Part shown: positions 23,114 through 36,200 of the stretch, one piece after another
How positions within the stretch are numbered: the stretch's first letter is position 1
Layout: each line of letters opens with the position of its first letter
Origin: Entomortierella parvispora
Taxonomy: Eukaryota > Mortierellomycota > Mortierellomycetes > Mortierellales > Mortierellaceae
DNA length: 64,000 nucleotides
NCBI GenBank assembly: GCA_963573315.1
Contig: OY752149.1
Location: 1,674,001 to 1,738,000 of the forward strand
Direction of reading: 5' to 3'
Notes under the pieces: generated by a model
Database searches by the model: none
What the model was told of the DNA's origin: nothing
Seen by the model: only the letters and a program-made list of their open reading frames with translations
Translations under genes and position numbers: made by a program

Positions 23114-23494
23114 TCAGTGCCCAAAGATCGTTCCAACCGCGCCGCCAATGAGTCCATGTGATCTGTCGATTGTATGGACTGTCGCCTCAGCTGCTCCAGG
23201 GGTTCGTCCAACTGTCTGACCAACGCCAGATAGCGTATTTGCTGCAGTATCGCCAAGGGCACTAGTAGATTGAGCACGTCCTGCGTCCAGATTCGCGACA
23301 GCATCGTCAATGTTTCCAGCACTGTTTTGCATACCTGCACCGACGCCATTGTTAACAGGTGCTAGCAGTTTCAGAGCAGGACCAAAATCACCGATAGGAG
23401 CGGCTTGCACATATGAAGGAACGCTTGCGAGACCGACGACGAGGACGATTAGAACTAGCATCAAGCTAGCCTTGGGAGTACGAGAGGAGAACAT
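23114..23494 (-). CDS. Small secreted protein, unknown function
   Basis: Single exon, 126 aa, start ATG at 23494. Residues 1-31 form a signal peptide (core LMLVLIVLVVGLASV, cleavage after VQA). The mature part is Ala/Gly/Asn-rich without cysteines (e.g. NGVGAGMQNSAGNIDDAV, GGAVGTIFGH end), so disordered or amphipathic. No family is recognised. It has a decayed tandem relative at 22546. Cell-surface or effector-like roles are possible but not shown by the sequence. Confidence 0.6.
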   Translation of the reverse strand: MFSSRTPKASLMLVLIVLVVGLASVPSYVQAAPIGDFGPALKLLAPVNNGVGAGMQNSAGNIDDAVANLDAGRAQSTSALGDTAANTLSGVGQTVGRTPGAAEATVHTIDRSHGLIGGAVGTIFGH

Positions 23495-25005
23495 AATGGA
23501 GGTTGGTGGCAGTAGCTGCGGTTGGTAGTGGTAAATATCGAGAGGGTGACAGGAAGAGCAAATAAGAGAAGAAAACGGAAAGAGAAATATCATGGTACCT
23601 CGGTTTATATAGAGCCTATTATATGTAGGTCCTGAATGCCCCGTCTAGGGGCATTCGTAGCAGCCGAAAAACAGACAAAACAAAGGGGTATTCAGATCAA
23701 GATGGCTCGACAGACATCCAAAGCTCTGTCTAAATAAGATAGCGCATTGCCATGTCCCGTGCTATCTGTAGGAGAAGGAGGGTCAAAAGGGAATAGCGCA
23801 ATGGGACAGCGCTAATGAAAGCCATCATTGGACCACATCAAGGGAGTGCACTAGCGCAAAACATCAAGAAACACTACCGACGGACACCACCAAGGAGCAC
23901 CACCAAGGAGCACCACCAAGGAGCACCATCAAGAGGGCACCATCAAGAGGCCTCATCAAAGGACACTACCAAGGGATACCGTCAAGAGATGAGGGTGCCG
24001 GAAGACATCGTCGACAGACTTGGCGACAGAGATGCACTCTGAGCATGAATACCAGAAGAGGTAAATCCATTGGAGATAGCTAGAGGGTATTCTAACAGAG
24101 ATTTAGACGGCCCATTATTCTGCAAAACGTCTCTCATCTGGTTGCGGTCGCGTAAAGGGTACTCCTATTGGTGAGAAAGAGACTTGATTGTAGCAAGATC
24201 AGATGGAATTGTGTGGAACTCTGGGTGGGTTTTGAAGGGAAAGGGGCAAGATCATAGGGCAAGATCAAGGGGTTTGAGGCTCGAGAAAGTGGGTGACTCC
24301 ATGTAACGACGATCTCTCTGCGCTATACTTTTTTGCCCTTTCCCTCTTGCCGATTACTAACGTTCGAAAGAAGAATAACCTGCTTTCTCTGTCGATGCTA
24401 CACTGTCTCAGACATACAAACATGTCAAAGCAGTGAGTCCATGGCTCACTATTGCTATAAAAAACACAAGATACAACCAAAAAAAAAAAAAAGAGCTGAG
24501 GCCCCAGGGCATGTGTGCCAAGAATGGGATCGAACTAAGCAGGTGCCCCTAGATTTTTGTGAGGTTCACAGATTCTGTGGTGTTGTGCAGGGAGAGGACG
24601 CTTAATGTGGTTTATTTGAATGTGCAAGGTGAAGGGGTTCGTCCATGGTATCTCAATTTGATAGACCTAATCTCGATATCTTGTCACCATTGATATCTCA
24701 TTCGCTCGAGGCGCCATTTTTCATATCTTGTTTTCGTCCGAAATCATGCAAGGGAAGCAGGATGCAACCTTCAACAATATTCTCTCTGCTTCTGCACTCT
24801 CTAATACGCAGAGTGCTCCATTTCCTTCACCGGCTGCTGAAGATACCAAAGCGATTATCCTTGCTTTCCTTGCTTTGTTGGTGTTTCCGCAGAGACATCA
24901 AAGTCTTCCAAGCGGAGAGTATGCCCCTGTCCCGGCCCTGCTTCCCCAGCCCTAAGCTATACACGATAAAATATCGACGCTTTCTCGACTCTCCAAAGAT
25001 ACAAC
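23495..25005. other. Gene-poor stretch with short tandem repeats
   Basis: Contains the 15-base repeats at 23875-23990 and an A tract near 24480. Scattered short open frames lack any family signature. No gene is supportable. Confidence 0.45.
23875..23990 (+). repeat. Degenerate 15-bp tandem repeat (accaccaaggagc type)
   Basis: At least three near-perfect units of 'caccaccaaggagca' followed by diverging units ('caccatcaagaggg', 'ctcatcaaaggaca', 'ctaccaagggata'). One frame reads repeats of TTKEHHQGAPS, but no gene context supports translation. Confidence 0.75.
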
Positions 25006-25009
25006 GTGA

Positions 25010-25990
25010 ATATAGAAGTGTGATACTTCTGTGAAGCCATGTAATCCTGCGCGGCGTGTTCGTATGTGGCGGGATGCTCAAACTTTGACCGCACTTGTGT
25101 TAAGGCCCAAAGCTCTGGATCAAATGTTCGTGGATCTTGTCGAGCTTTCTCGATGAAGATTTTGCGTCCTCGCATAGAGAGGAATCTTGCCGCACCTCGA
25201 TGGGCCAACTAAAATGGTATTGTTGTAGTTTCCTGCGACGATGAGGTAAATGAACTCCGTCACACCAATTTCCAGCTTTGAGGTTTCCGAAATGATCGAA
25301 GAGAACAGTAATTTTCCTTTCCCTTTGTACTTTGAGTTTTTGAGGTTTGGAGCGCTTGATAGGCATGGAGTAGGCGGCTCCGCATGCGGATCATCCAAGT
25401 AGTTTTTGCTGTAGCTTTCTGAACATTATGCTTTGATCCATGATCCTTCCGTGACGGTAACACTCCCCGCTATTCGCTCAAGTCCTTCGACGCCTCCTTG
25501 TTCTATTATTTGTACGAGATCCTCCGTCGTGAAATCATTGTACTCTGAGAAGTCTTTGTTTAGTAGAGGTGCGTGGTCCTGCATGATTGAGATTGTCCTT
25601 TTCTAGCGTATATCCAGATCCAAGTGCAGAGGCAAGGCGGGGTGCGGACCGGTCAGGGTCAATGATACTGAATGTGGCTTTTCCCCCTTGATCTTTCCAG
25701 ATGATATGTACCACATAAGGACTGGATCTCGTAGAACCTAGGAGAGACTTTACCAAATCTACAGGGAGACCATTGTAAATCTCCCCTGAAATTTTGGCCT
25801 CTTTCTGGATTAGTCGGTCGCTATTACCATCGTCAGCCGAGAATCAGAGGAATGGAGGACATTCCTTTTTAGTCTCCCAGCGAGTTTCTCCCTGACTTTG
25901 TTCTGGTCGTCCTGCTTCTCAGCTTTGGACTCCAAGCCATTGTCAACTGTTGCATCGGTTGCTCGCTGTCTTCGTTTGCTTTGATCTTAC
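25010..25990 (-). pseudogene. Decayed gene with P-loop-like motif (possibly Crinkler-type family)
   Basis: Consecutive minus-strand segments read like one protein broken by frameshifts. In order they include VREKLAGRLKRNVLHSSD, EIYNGLPVDLVKSLLGSTRS, VVHIIWKDQGGKATFSIIDP, LVQIIEQGGVEGLERIAGSV, then IVAGNYNNTILVGPSRCGKI (Walker A-like, with Ile in place of Ser/Thr) and KIFIEKARQDPRTFDPELWA. At least three frame changes and one stop are needed. A relation to fungal Crinkler-type NTPase proteins is a guess from the overall look; confident points are only that it was once coding and is broken. Confidence 0.5.
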
Positions 25991-26914
25991 CTTCTATGAA
26001 GGTGATTTTCATTTCTACATTCAAGGTTGGGTGGTGTCGTTGTTGTTCAGTGTCAGTGCAGTATCAGACGAAAATTCAGCCCTCCAGTGCCCCTATAGCA
26101 TAAACAGAGGCACACTGTTAAATGAGATTCACTGGTGAAGGAAAAAAAGTTTGATCTCGTGGGCTTTGTCTACAGGGTTTCGTTTGTAGGTATTTCGGAC
26201 AAATACACATAAGGAGAAAGGGTGCATGTGATAGAGGTATTTGAGGTTGAAGGAATGGTCGATGGATGAAGTGCAGGGGTTGACATCCTTTTTTTTAAGA
26301 AAAGCAGGACACATCACTCAACAGTAGAATGAGCGAGTAGTTGCGTTGAATGGGCTGGGATTCTGGCCGATGAGATTATGGGACATGTGAGGGTGAGTTT
26401 ATAGTTTACCTTCATACCTTATGTTAGGGAGCAAAGAGCTGGCGGACAGGCTGTATGTAGTATGGTGGCTATGGCTGAGAAGGAAAATGGAAAGAGAACG
26501 CTTTCTTCATGGACGCGTTTTGGAGAGCCAATGGGATGAGGCATGGAAATAAAGAATTATCCGTTAAATCCACGCACAGTAGGCATCGGTGACGTTATGG
26601 TATATAGAGCAGAGCGTGTTTTGCAACCTCGAAAGCAGTCATGCAGGTGGACCTCCGCAAAGGAAAAGCAGGAAAGGAAAAATTGCGTCTACCGAGGGCG
26701 CCCTGTTTCCGGCCTTTTTGGGCTCGGTGAGGCAGAGGCCGCTTTCTTGTTTTTCTCCTTGTTCTTCTCTCCTCGCTCCACTCGATAGGGACGCATCAAT
26801 CACCTTCTTCCCACCCCCTCTTCTCCTCCCATTTCTTGCTTGCATTCTCTTAGCTTAGCCATCACTGCTCTCCTGCATTGAACAGAATAACAGCCGCATA
26901 GTCGAATCTCTGCA
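25991..26914. other. Upstream region of MDJ1
   Basis: No gene seen. C/T-rich sequence from about 26745 to 26880 precedes the MDJ1 start and is probably promoter and leader. Confidence 0.45.
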
Positions 26915-29381
26915 ATGTCCTCCAGCTCAGTTCTCCGAATCGGATCCCGATGCACGTCGACCACCTCCAGAACTTCTCTGCACCTTACCCCAGGCTCGCT
27001 TGGCGTCCCTAGGCGGTTCTCTGCCCTTGGACCTAGGAGAGTGGGCCTGCATGCCCCTCAGATCACCCAGACGCTCAAGAGTAAAGAAACGCGGATATTT
27101 ATTTTCTCGGAAAACACCCCAAAGAACCCGATCTGGATCAGACGTTAATGCTTCAATCTTCTCTTCTTCTTGTCGTCGTTGGATCCATAGGCTACGGCCA
27201 GGCTGTAGGATGCGCACCCTCGGTCTTTGCTCAACAGGTACGACAACTCCAGTTTTCCATGATCTGTGTTCTCACTTGAGGCGATTCGATCTGCTGCTTT
27301 TGGTAATGGAAATTCAGAGAAGATCGACCGAGCCAACTTACATTGTCTCATATTACTTTGTCTTCTCCACAGCGCCACTTTCATGCCTCAGGTATTATTC
27401 ATGGATCTAAGATGATGACAGGAATCTTCAATTGCCAATATACTGGACATGAGTCATGGGGGTCCTCCGCCTTGACAATAGGAATACTCACCAATTTATG
27501 CGTCATCACGTTTACGTGATTTTCATTTTTATCTTTTAGCCCCAACATCTGCTAGTCAGCAAGATCCTTACACGTTGCTCGGAGTGAAGAAGAGTGCTTC
27601 GCAGTCCGAGATCAAAAAGGCCTACTACCAGGTAAGATATTGGTTGTCAACATTTCAACGCGTTCATACATGCATGGTTGTCGATCAGAGGAGCCCAATG
27701 ATTTCGAATCATATCAAGTGATCTTGGTTCCCATTGCTCTAACACGCCGCCTTGTGCGTTCCTTCATAGCTTGCCAAGCAGTACCATCCTGACACGAACA
27801 AGGATCCAGCGGCGCGTGAAAAGTTTGTTCAGATCCAGGAGGCCTACGAGATTCTTTCGGACGAGCAAAAGAAGGCTCAGTACGATGAGTTTGGCCATGC
27901 TGGTTTCAATGGTAATGATCGATACGTTCTTGAAAGTGCATTCATGGAGGTCTTTGTACAAAAGAAAAGGTGTAAGCTACAAAGAGGTTTGTTAACATGA
28001 GATCATTTCATTGCTTCTTTTTTTCTCTTTAATTATAGGCAATTCCCCTCATGGAGCAGGAGGATTCCCTGGCGGATTCCCTGGTGGATTCCCTGGAGGA
28101 GCAGGAGGTTTTGGAAACTTTGAAGAAGTGTTTGACTTCTTTGGCGGTGGATTCGGAGGTCCCCGTGGATCGCGTTCTTCAGGATTTTCTAGTGTCGGTG
28201 AGGATCTTGAGGTACGGCACAGTAACAAAATCCAGAAAAAAAAACTCGCAGGCGATGGAATTTTGGTGGTTTTGGAGTTTAGGGCATTTTCACTAGCACT
28301 AACTGTTCAATATTCCTTTCTCACTCTTTTTTGTGTTACCAATAGGTGCCATTGGTGATTGACTTTATGGATGCAGTCAAAGGATCGTCCAAAAAGGTGT
28401 TTGTAGACCCTATTCGTGTTTGCGACCCTTGTCATGGATTCGGTACCAAGAATGGACAGGCTCCCGAGACTTGCAGGGTTTGCCACGGAACCGGTCAACA
28501 AAAGATTTCTCTTCAAGGATTCCACATGTCTGCACCCTGCCAGGCTTGCGGCGGAGTGGGTACCAAGTTGCAACCGGGCAAGGAGTGTAATACCTGTGGA
28601 GGTGTGGGTCGTGTCCGTGTACATGAAACTGTGGACGTTCATGTTCCTCCAGGTAAGAAATATGGCGGACAGACGCGACTTGACGAATGCAAACGTTTTC
28701 AGAATGGAGGTGAGATCCGAGAGACTGACTCTTTTCTTACTTCCCGGGGGTTATTGTATAGGTGCTGATGAGGGCGTGCGTATTCGCTTGGGAGGCAAGG
28801 GTAACGCACCTGTTCAAGGAGAGGGCAAGCCTGGAGATCTGTTTGTTCGTCTGAAGGTGAAGCCTTCGCCTTTGTTCAAGCGTCAAGGAGCCGACGTATA
28901 TACCGAAACAACCATCCCCTTCACAACGGCTGTTCTTGGAGGCAATGTCAAGATTCCCACAGTTGACGGTGATGTAGAGCTCAAGGTGCCTTCGGGTACC
29001 CAACCCAACGATGTGAGCCGACTGGCCAAGAGGGGTATCCAGCGACTGAACAGATCTGACAAGGGAGACCAGTTTGTGACTCTCAAGGTGGCCCTTCCTA
29101 GATCTCTCTCCAAGACTCAGCGCGAGATCCTGGAAAAGTACGCAGAGGTAACCAACCCCGGATCAACCTCTTCCAGCTCCTCTTCCAGCTCCTCTTCCTC
29201 TTCCTCTTCTACTTCTTCGAAATCATCAAGTTCTGCAAAGGACACAAAGGACACCAAAAAGGACGATTCCTCTTCCGCAGCAGGAGGATTCTTCAAGTCA
29301 ACGTTCGACAAACTGAAGGACAAGTTGCATCACGACGAGAAGAAGGATGATACCAAGAAGGACGACGCCAAAAAGGAATAG
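26915..29381 (+). CDS. MDJ1: Mitochondrial type I J-domain co-chaperone (Mdj1-like)
   Basis: Eight exons inferred: 26915-27080, 27191-27237, 27373-27391, 27540-27631, 27770-27911, 28039-28211, 28346-28652 and 28762-29381 (521 aa). Exon 3 is a 19-nt microexon. The N-terminus is basic and Ser/Arg-rich (mitochondrial presequence), ending around RHFHAS. The J domain has [11 protein letters not shown] and the HPD motif (QYHPDTNKD), followed by a Gly/Phe-rich stretch. Four zinc-binding repeats follow: [24 protein letters not shown] and CNTCGGVG. The C-terminal substrate domain contains [12 protein letters not shown]. The tail is Ser- and Lys/Asp-rich and low in complexity. It would stimulate mitochondrial Hsp70 in protein folding in the matrix. 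Confidence 0.92.
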
Positions 29382-29662
29382 ACTATGGAACAAGTTTCGA
29401 CGGAAGAAAAAAAACCACACGCACACGTACATACAAAAAAGTTAGAGCGCACAGAACGGAAACATGGGAAAGACCATCGGCACCCTTTTTTTTCCGCGCG
29501 CAAAAAAAACCCTTCACTTTCCAGCATTCTCATCCTCTCATAGTCATAATTAAAAACCAACAATGAGCGCAGAAAGCAGGAGTCGGTACGAGTGCTTGAC
29601 GGTGAGAATGAATGCACGGGTGTGTTTTGCTTTGAAGTGATTATATTAGTTATTATAAATGT

Positions 29663-32232
29663 CTACCATGCGCGATCTCCAGTATCGACACCATTTTGAG
29701 AGAACCAGCCCATACTCGAATCGCGATTCAACGGATTGGATATTGATGCCGATGATGACGAGACTCGAGGTTGAGGAGAGGGGTGTCTAACTTCCATTTC
29801 CGTTGCACTTCCTTGCCGCGGAGATCCTGCAGAGTTTGTCCTCTGAAGATTCCCTGGGTGAAGTTGATATGGAGGAAGTGGACTATGGCTACCAAGAAAA
29901 TCATCGTCATCGCCTCCGCGCTCCATATCACTGACGTCGTCATCATCGTAATCATCCAGATAATCAGACTCTTCAGAGTCGGACCCATACTCCAAGTGTG
30001 CGTGGGGATGGGCATGGGTTTGGAACGATGGAGACGTAGGCGATCGAGCTGCAGAGAGAGTACCCGATCGTCCGTGACGTCCTCCTTGCACCAACGCTTG
30101 GTCTTCTGCTACATCCTCTTCATCCCGATACGTCTGATTCGCGAAAAGAGTCGCTCCTCCGACAAAATCTAATTCCACAGCCGCTCCAGAGCCGTGATGT
30201 TGCATACTATTGAGCAATTGGTCGCCCGATCCTATCCTGGCAATCATTTGATTTTGAAGATGGTGGTGGGATCCATTGACTGCAGTCGCCACAGCGTTTG
30301 CATTGGCCCTGGCAAACAAGCGGCTCTGACGCATACTCTCTCTTCTTTTCCGACGCCTTTCGATCCGGATCCCTTCGCTGGCCTCAATCTCTCTCTTGGC
30401 TACTATCCAAACATAGGCCCCGACAGCGATACCGAGGATCATACTGACGGCCATGACTACAATTTTGAGGATCCTGCCATGCGAGTCAGCCTCCGTTCCA
30501 GGTAGTCCTATCTCTGGTGTTTCATCCCCATCGCCATCCACAGGAGGGAGTGGAGGAAGAGTGGGTGGCAATGCGGCCAGAGATGAGAGAGTTGATCCAA
30601 TGTACACATGAAGTGCCAGCTTTGTTAATGACAGCGCTGTGGCGAGAGTGAATGTCGAGAGCGGGATATGGGTTGCAGAGAGCAGTGCGTTCATAACGTT
30701 GAACGGGTACGGCGCAAGGCGGATCAAAATCATCAACTGGATGGGTTTGAGTTCGTTAAAAGAGATGTGCAGCACATTAGCGTGATGGCCTGTTTGAATA
30801 GACAGCATAGGCATGTAAAAAAGTAATGTCCCTTACCCTGAATCCTCTCTTCTCAACAGCCTTGACAACGGATTTCATGCTTGGTTTCTTGGCCATCAAG
30901 GCGCGGACTTGAACTTTGAACCATTTCCGACAGAGATAAAAACATGCAATAGACCCCAGCAGCGCCGAGGTGTATGCGATAAACAGCCCAAACTTGAATC
31001 CATACACGTAGCCTAAAGATCCAGTTCAATATTGGGAGCATGTTCAAACACAGTTAGGGTTCTGCGGCTCGATGCAAAAAGTCTTTGCCGCCTTCCCGGG
31101 TGCTCGCATCCTTAATGAGGGTAATATTTTTTTTGTTTCCCAGCAGGGAAATTTCTCTTCCTAAATCTGTCCACATGTCGCCTTGCGCCACTCTTCATTA
31201 TTTCCAAGCTGAGCAATAAGCGTCGGGCTGTCGACTGAGGGTTCCCGTTCAAGTCTCCAGTTTCCAGCTCCAGCGCCAGTTCCTAATCGATCTTGTCCAG
31301 CCTTCTTTTCTTACCAGACATGGTTACTAGAGAAGAGTACCCAAAGATCGGCGGGAACGCAGTCAGGAACAGACACACCATGATGATCGGCGGACCACTA
31401 TAAAGACACATTGAAAAGAGAACGATTTGCTTTCAGCTGTTCCGTTGCGCTTGCCTGGGCTTTTCGATGCGCCCATCTTGTTCTTCCTTATAGCAATCAA
31501 CGCAGCCCTCCGAAAACAAAGGTGTCCAGGGCAAATATACAGGTTTGATGTTGTGAAATTGCAATGTAGCTCCACCTGAAGGTCTTTTTCCCAAGAGCTA
31601 CTCGGGTTTGTACCGGGTTCAATTTTCGCCGTCATAAAAATCCTTTTTTTTTTTTTTTTTTGCCAAAGCCAAACGAACAAATCAAGGTGCTTTCTTTCAC
31701 CAAATAGCGAGAAATAAAAAAACACTTACGCTCGTCCGAGATTCTTGATGAAGGTTGCCATGGTTTCCAAGAGCTCAAAGATCGTAGTGTGGAACCCGGC
31801 AAAGACAGCCACCGAGACCACTGCAAACATGAACCAGAGCCCCACCCAGAACCAGGGCCGGACTGGGGCCGGTAGTCGTGCACGGATCCGGAGAAGGATC
31901 GATAGACCATATTGGATCAGTCGCAAGGGGATTGAGCTTAGACCGGTCCCAGAAGCAGCGGCTGCGGTTGCTCCTGAGGAAGTTGAAGAAGAAGAAGAAG
32001 AGGAGATAGGCGTGGGGTTGGCGAGTGCCTGAGCTGCAGCTGTTCCTGTCACTGAACCATGCGCAGTTTGTCCGGAAGGGCGGTTTGAACGATGTCCATG
32101 ACTGAGACTCTGGCTGCGACTGCGACTGTGGCTATGGCTTTGACGAGAAGAGGCTGTTGGACTGGTCGGAAGAAGAGGGGATGCAGCCATTGTGCTGGTG
32201 CCTCCGCCTAGGATCGGAAGAGAGATGTTCAT
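29663..32232 (-). CDS. TVP38: TVP38/TMEM64 family membrane protein (SNARE-associated Golgi, DedA-like)
   Basis: Four exons inferred: 32232-31730, 31397-31315, 31012-30837 and 30736-29663, 611 aa. The N-terminal 120 residues are Ser-rich and disordered. The VTT-type core follows: transmembrane WFWVGLWFMFAVVSVAVF, the family segment FLTAFPPIFGYSSLVTMSGY, a second membrane segment, then EKRGFR joined to LMILIRLAPYPFNVMNALL, the conserved re-entrant motif. A last membrane helix is IVVMAVSMILGIAVGAYVWI. The C-terminal 230 residues are acidic and Ser-rich, longer than in yeast Tvp38. The acceptor for exon 4 (atccag) was chosen because the nearer one gives a stop. Role: Golgi/endosome lipid or vesicle function, by family. 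Divergent with the ELYS-like gene. Confidence 0.85.
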
Positions 32233-33220
32233 GTCCGTAATGAGGAATCCTCGAGGAGAGACGAGATGCAGTCTCGTGGGGCTGATTCGTTCCGTTGTTC
32301 GTTAAAGAATGACTAAGAGAACAGGGGCGATCGTGTGGTGTTGATGTCGGTGCGCAAGGGCTGCTTGTTCGCCTGCTGGAATGAGGGCAAAGAAAGTAGA
32401 GGGGTGACACAAGAGAATCTGCCAAGATGGAAATGGCGGAATGGGGGAGAAGAGAAGTAGAGGGAGAGAGAAGGAAGAGAAAGAAGAAAAGGAAGAAAGA
32501 GAAGGAAGAGAAGAACAAGAAGAAGAGAAAGAAGAAAGGCAGGACACGTCTCTCCAGTGAATGAAAGAAGAAAGGTGCTTTCTCGCTGTCGACAGCGAGG
32601 GGTTTTTGTGCAACCACAGTTCTTCAGTCTTTGGTCTGCTCTTCCTCCCCCTTCCCTGCGCACGTTTCTTGCGGGCTAGAGAGAAGCAGAGAGAAGGAAC
32701 AAAGGAGGGAAGGAAGGAGGTGACTTTACGTGTCGGGTTGACACGCGACAGCACCGGGGCAGAAGGGCGGGACCGAGAGAGAACTGCGTCGACACACGCA
32801 CATGAATCCGATCTCCACAGAGAGACACACCGCCCGTCTTGCCGCCCTCGCCCTCGCCCTGCAGGGCTGTCTTGTGCTGGAGAGAGGGCAACATCCCGCA
32901 AAGAGAGAGCGCTGACTTTTTTTCTCTCTTTTTGCAGGCGAGCGGTGCAAGTAACGAGAGACGAAGAGAAGGACAGAAGGACAGAAGGAATGCAAACAAC
33001 AGGCAAACAAAGAAAGAAACGCGCTGCTCCCGCACACAAAAAAACGCGTCGGCCGCACACCCCAGAGAATGCACCCTTAAGCACCTCAGGGCTTGTTTTT
33101 GGACAAGTGTTCCTGCCATGCTCGCCCTGATCACAATCAGGACCCTCTCGTCATTCTCATCCCCTTCCCTTCCCTGCGCTTCTTCTTCTTCTTCTTCTTC
33201 ATCCTCCTCCTCCTGACCTC
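32233..33220. promoter_or_regulatory. Divergent promoter region (TVP38-like / ELYS-like)
   Basis: About 990 bases between two divergent starts. GA-rich on the TVP38 side (32440-32560) and C/T-rich with a (CTT)n run just before 33221. No transcript or RNA gene is seen; open frames are low-complexity. Confidence 0.5.
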
Positions 33221-36200
33221 ATGACGCTCGTCACGGAATTCAGGCCCGTCGCCCACGAGTTCTACCCCGAGGACTATCATGGCGCCGCATTCGTCGGCGC
33301 AAAGGCTGCCGACGCATTGTGGCTCTATCGATTCGATGCCTCATTCATTGAAGTTCGCGATGTCTTTACGTGTCAGGACAAAGTCTTTGCCTCCCTCTCA
33401 ACCTCAGACATCAAGCAGCGCTTCAAGAACCTCCTTCGCGGGGAGGAGGTAATTATAACCGAGCGATCCCTATCCCTGTGCATAACCCATGGAATTAATA
33501 ACCAGACAAAGGAAAACGAAAAGACACTCACCTTCCGTTGCCCTCCTGATAGATTCACATTGTCAATGTCCAGGATGCATATGTGGGCGAATACCATACC
33601 CTCGTCTTTGTCGTCAGGGAAAAGCAGGAGGACCGGGACCATGTCTTCATCTGGAACCTCTTGACGCTCCATCTGCAGTTGCTTGTCTCTGCCCACCGTC
33701 TTTTGACCGCCGCGACCGTCACTTCCCAGCAAGCAATCATGGTGAGCCATCGTTTAGTAAAGTCGTGGGGCAGCTTCAGCTCCTCCTCTTCGACGACCCA
33801 TGCCAACCCGTCGCTCCCAGGATCCTCCTCACCCTTGTCCTCCTCTCCTCCTCCAACGCCTACATACCCCTCTCATCAATACGCTGGACGACCACTAACT
33901 AGAAACGGATCTCAATCCCGATCATCGTTGTCCCACCATGCACAGAAAAACAATTCCAGCAACACGGGCGGATCCATTGGCCGAGCCTCGACTTCTTCGA
34001 TCGATCTGGACGACGATGAGGAGGATATCCATAGCCACGAGGACGTGAGTTCTTCTCCAAGCAGAGTGAGCATCCAAGGAAACCGGAGGCAGCTTCTTGT
34101 GCTGGGCCATCGTAATGGATGGGTGACCATCTACAAGTTCACTGTTTCGCTGACTGGACAAGTGACATGCGCGCAGGTATAGTCAATATCCTCTTTGCTT
34201 CTGCAATACGTTTTGCTACAGGAAATGCAATCGCAGAATTTAATCAGGGGTTCGTTTTCTCATTTCAGGACCCTGAGCACGAGATCTGTCTTCATAATGG
34301 ATCGGTAAGTGTCGCATCGTTATTTTCCAATATTTATTTACAGAAAATGGATGGCTTGAATGCTTCACGAAACTAACAGGCTGCTTACAATCACGCAACA
34401 TTAGGTTACTTCATTTGCAACCATGTCAAACCAGAGTGCTGGATCCATTCCCGTAATTGTCGCCGGTACATCGGAAGGAAAGGTCTTTGTGATCAAATAC
34501 GACGGCTCACAGGAGAGTCAGGGTTTGCAAGTTCTCATGGCTTTGGAAGATTTGCACTCCAAGAATCTGCCCATCACCAGCATTACACTCGAACCCACCA
34601 AGGATGAAGCTTTGGCCCTGTTGGCGGTCGGACAAGGATTTTTACCCGGTGCACAGGATTGTGGCGAGTGTCCGACAATCTCAATCTATTACCTTCGACT
34701 CCAAAAATCTGACTACCGACTTTTGGGCCATGTTCAGCCACCGATGATGGAAGGCGAGGTCGCAACAGGAGGAAAGACACTGGCGGCAACCATTTCGGAA
34801 GATTCAAATGGACTTCGGATCCACTGTGCCTTTTCGATTCAAGTGGACGATGCGCCTTTGAGGTCCAACCTGACCACAGTCCAGATCAACCACAAGGACG
34901 TTCAAAAATTAGATGTGGTCGAAATGACAGCTATCGAAGGAGGAACGCTTTTGGATATCAGCCCGCTCACCAACTCGTATGAACTCGTGGTCCTCTATCT
35001 GAGCAAGCTGGTGACCTATGTTCATGCTGCCGATATCGAATGGAACAGAAAAGAGTCCGAGTGGGCCGAGGAGCGTGGTGCTGCTGCCACCGCCGGTGAG
35101 GAAAGCCAGGTGGATTCGAGTCTGAACAGGGACTTGATACCTCACTATGGCGATTACTTCCAGGACAGAGCCAAATTTGATTACAGCGACTCTGAGCTGG
35201 CAGAGATTGAGCAGCGAAGAGGATTGTTAGGTGGCAAGCTGTTTTATGATCGTCTTTTGGAATTCGTGGGACTTGATGGTAAGAAACTAATAATGTGACA
35301 TGTCTGTGAGAGAAAGATGCAACCCCTTGCTAACAAAACACAACATTTCGCTTCTGATCGTTATATTTAGTTGGCGTACTATACCCTCCCAAGAATCACG
35401 CCCAGCAAAAGAACCTCTGGACCAACATCTATTTTAATGGCAATCTGGGATCAGACAACCGCAATTGCTTGGCCTATTATCTACTCAAGAGCCAACACGG
35501 GGATGTAAGTGAGCAATTCTTGAAGGAGTTCATGATTCCACCAAAGTTTGTGGACCTCATGAACGGATTCTGGGCGTTGGATCACTTTGAGTTCAAGGTA
35601 AAAGGGAAACCTATGCTTTTCGTTCTGTAGATGAAGGTATGCTGGAGACTTGCGGCTGACGAACCCCTTTTGTTTGTTTGATGACTAGAATGCCGTGCTT
35701 TACTTGTCGCGTCCTGGATTGACCGTGGATTGGATTGAGGAGGTTGTGGAAACAATTTTTGAGCATGGGTCACCAACATTAGCACGACAATTTATTATCG
35801 CGGCCAACCTGGATTTGCAAACGGAGAAATTTGTGGAGTTGAAGATGAAGACATTGGTGGCCTCGGATTTCTCAGAGGCATTTTATTTCCAAAGAGCCAA
35901 GAGGACGGCAGATATTGCTGGACTGCAGGAGCGTTTGTTTACCTCTCTGTTGGATTATTGCTTCCTTGGTAAGGAACAGGATCATCTCGAGGAGTTGCTT
36001 CGTTTTCCTCAATGGATAGGCAGATTAACATTCAATTGCTTCTCATCGTCCACAATAAGGCACACCCAATAGGAAAGCCATTTTGGAACTCTCTCTGATG
36101 ATACTGACTGGACAAGAGGAAGACATGTTTGTTCGATACTGTGAAAAGCATTCAGGTCTGACGAGAGAAATTGGTCAAGAGTTTTTGATCATGTACTATG

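Noticed and set aside
24490-24580. tRNA-like 'gggatcgaac' box on the minus strand
   Set aside because: No matching acceptor, D or anticodon stems could be paired; only a T-loop-like match remains.
30790-30836. 47-nt intron in the TVP38-like gene using the nearest AG
   Set aside because: It puts a stop soon after; the AG at 30737-30738 gives the conserved LIRLAPYPFN block in frame.
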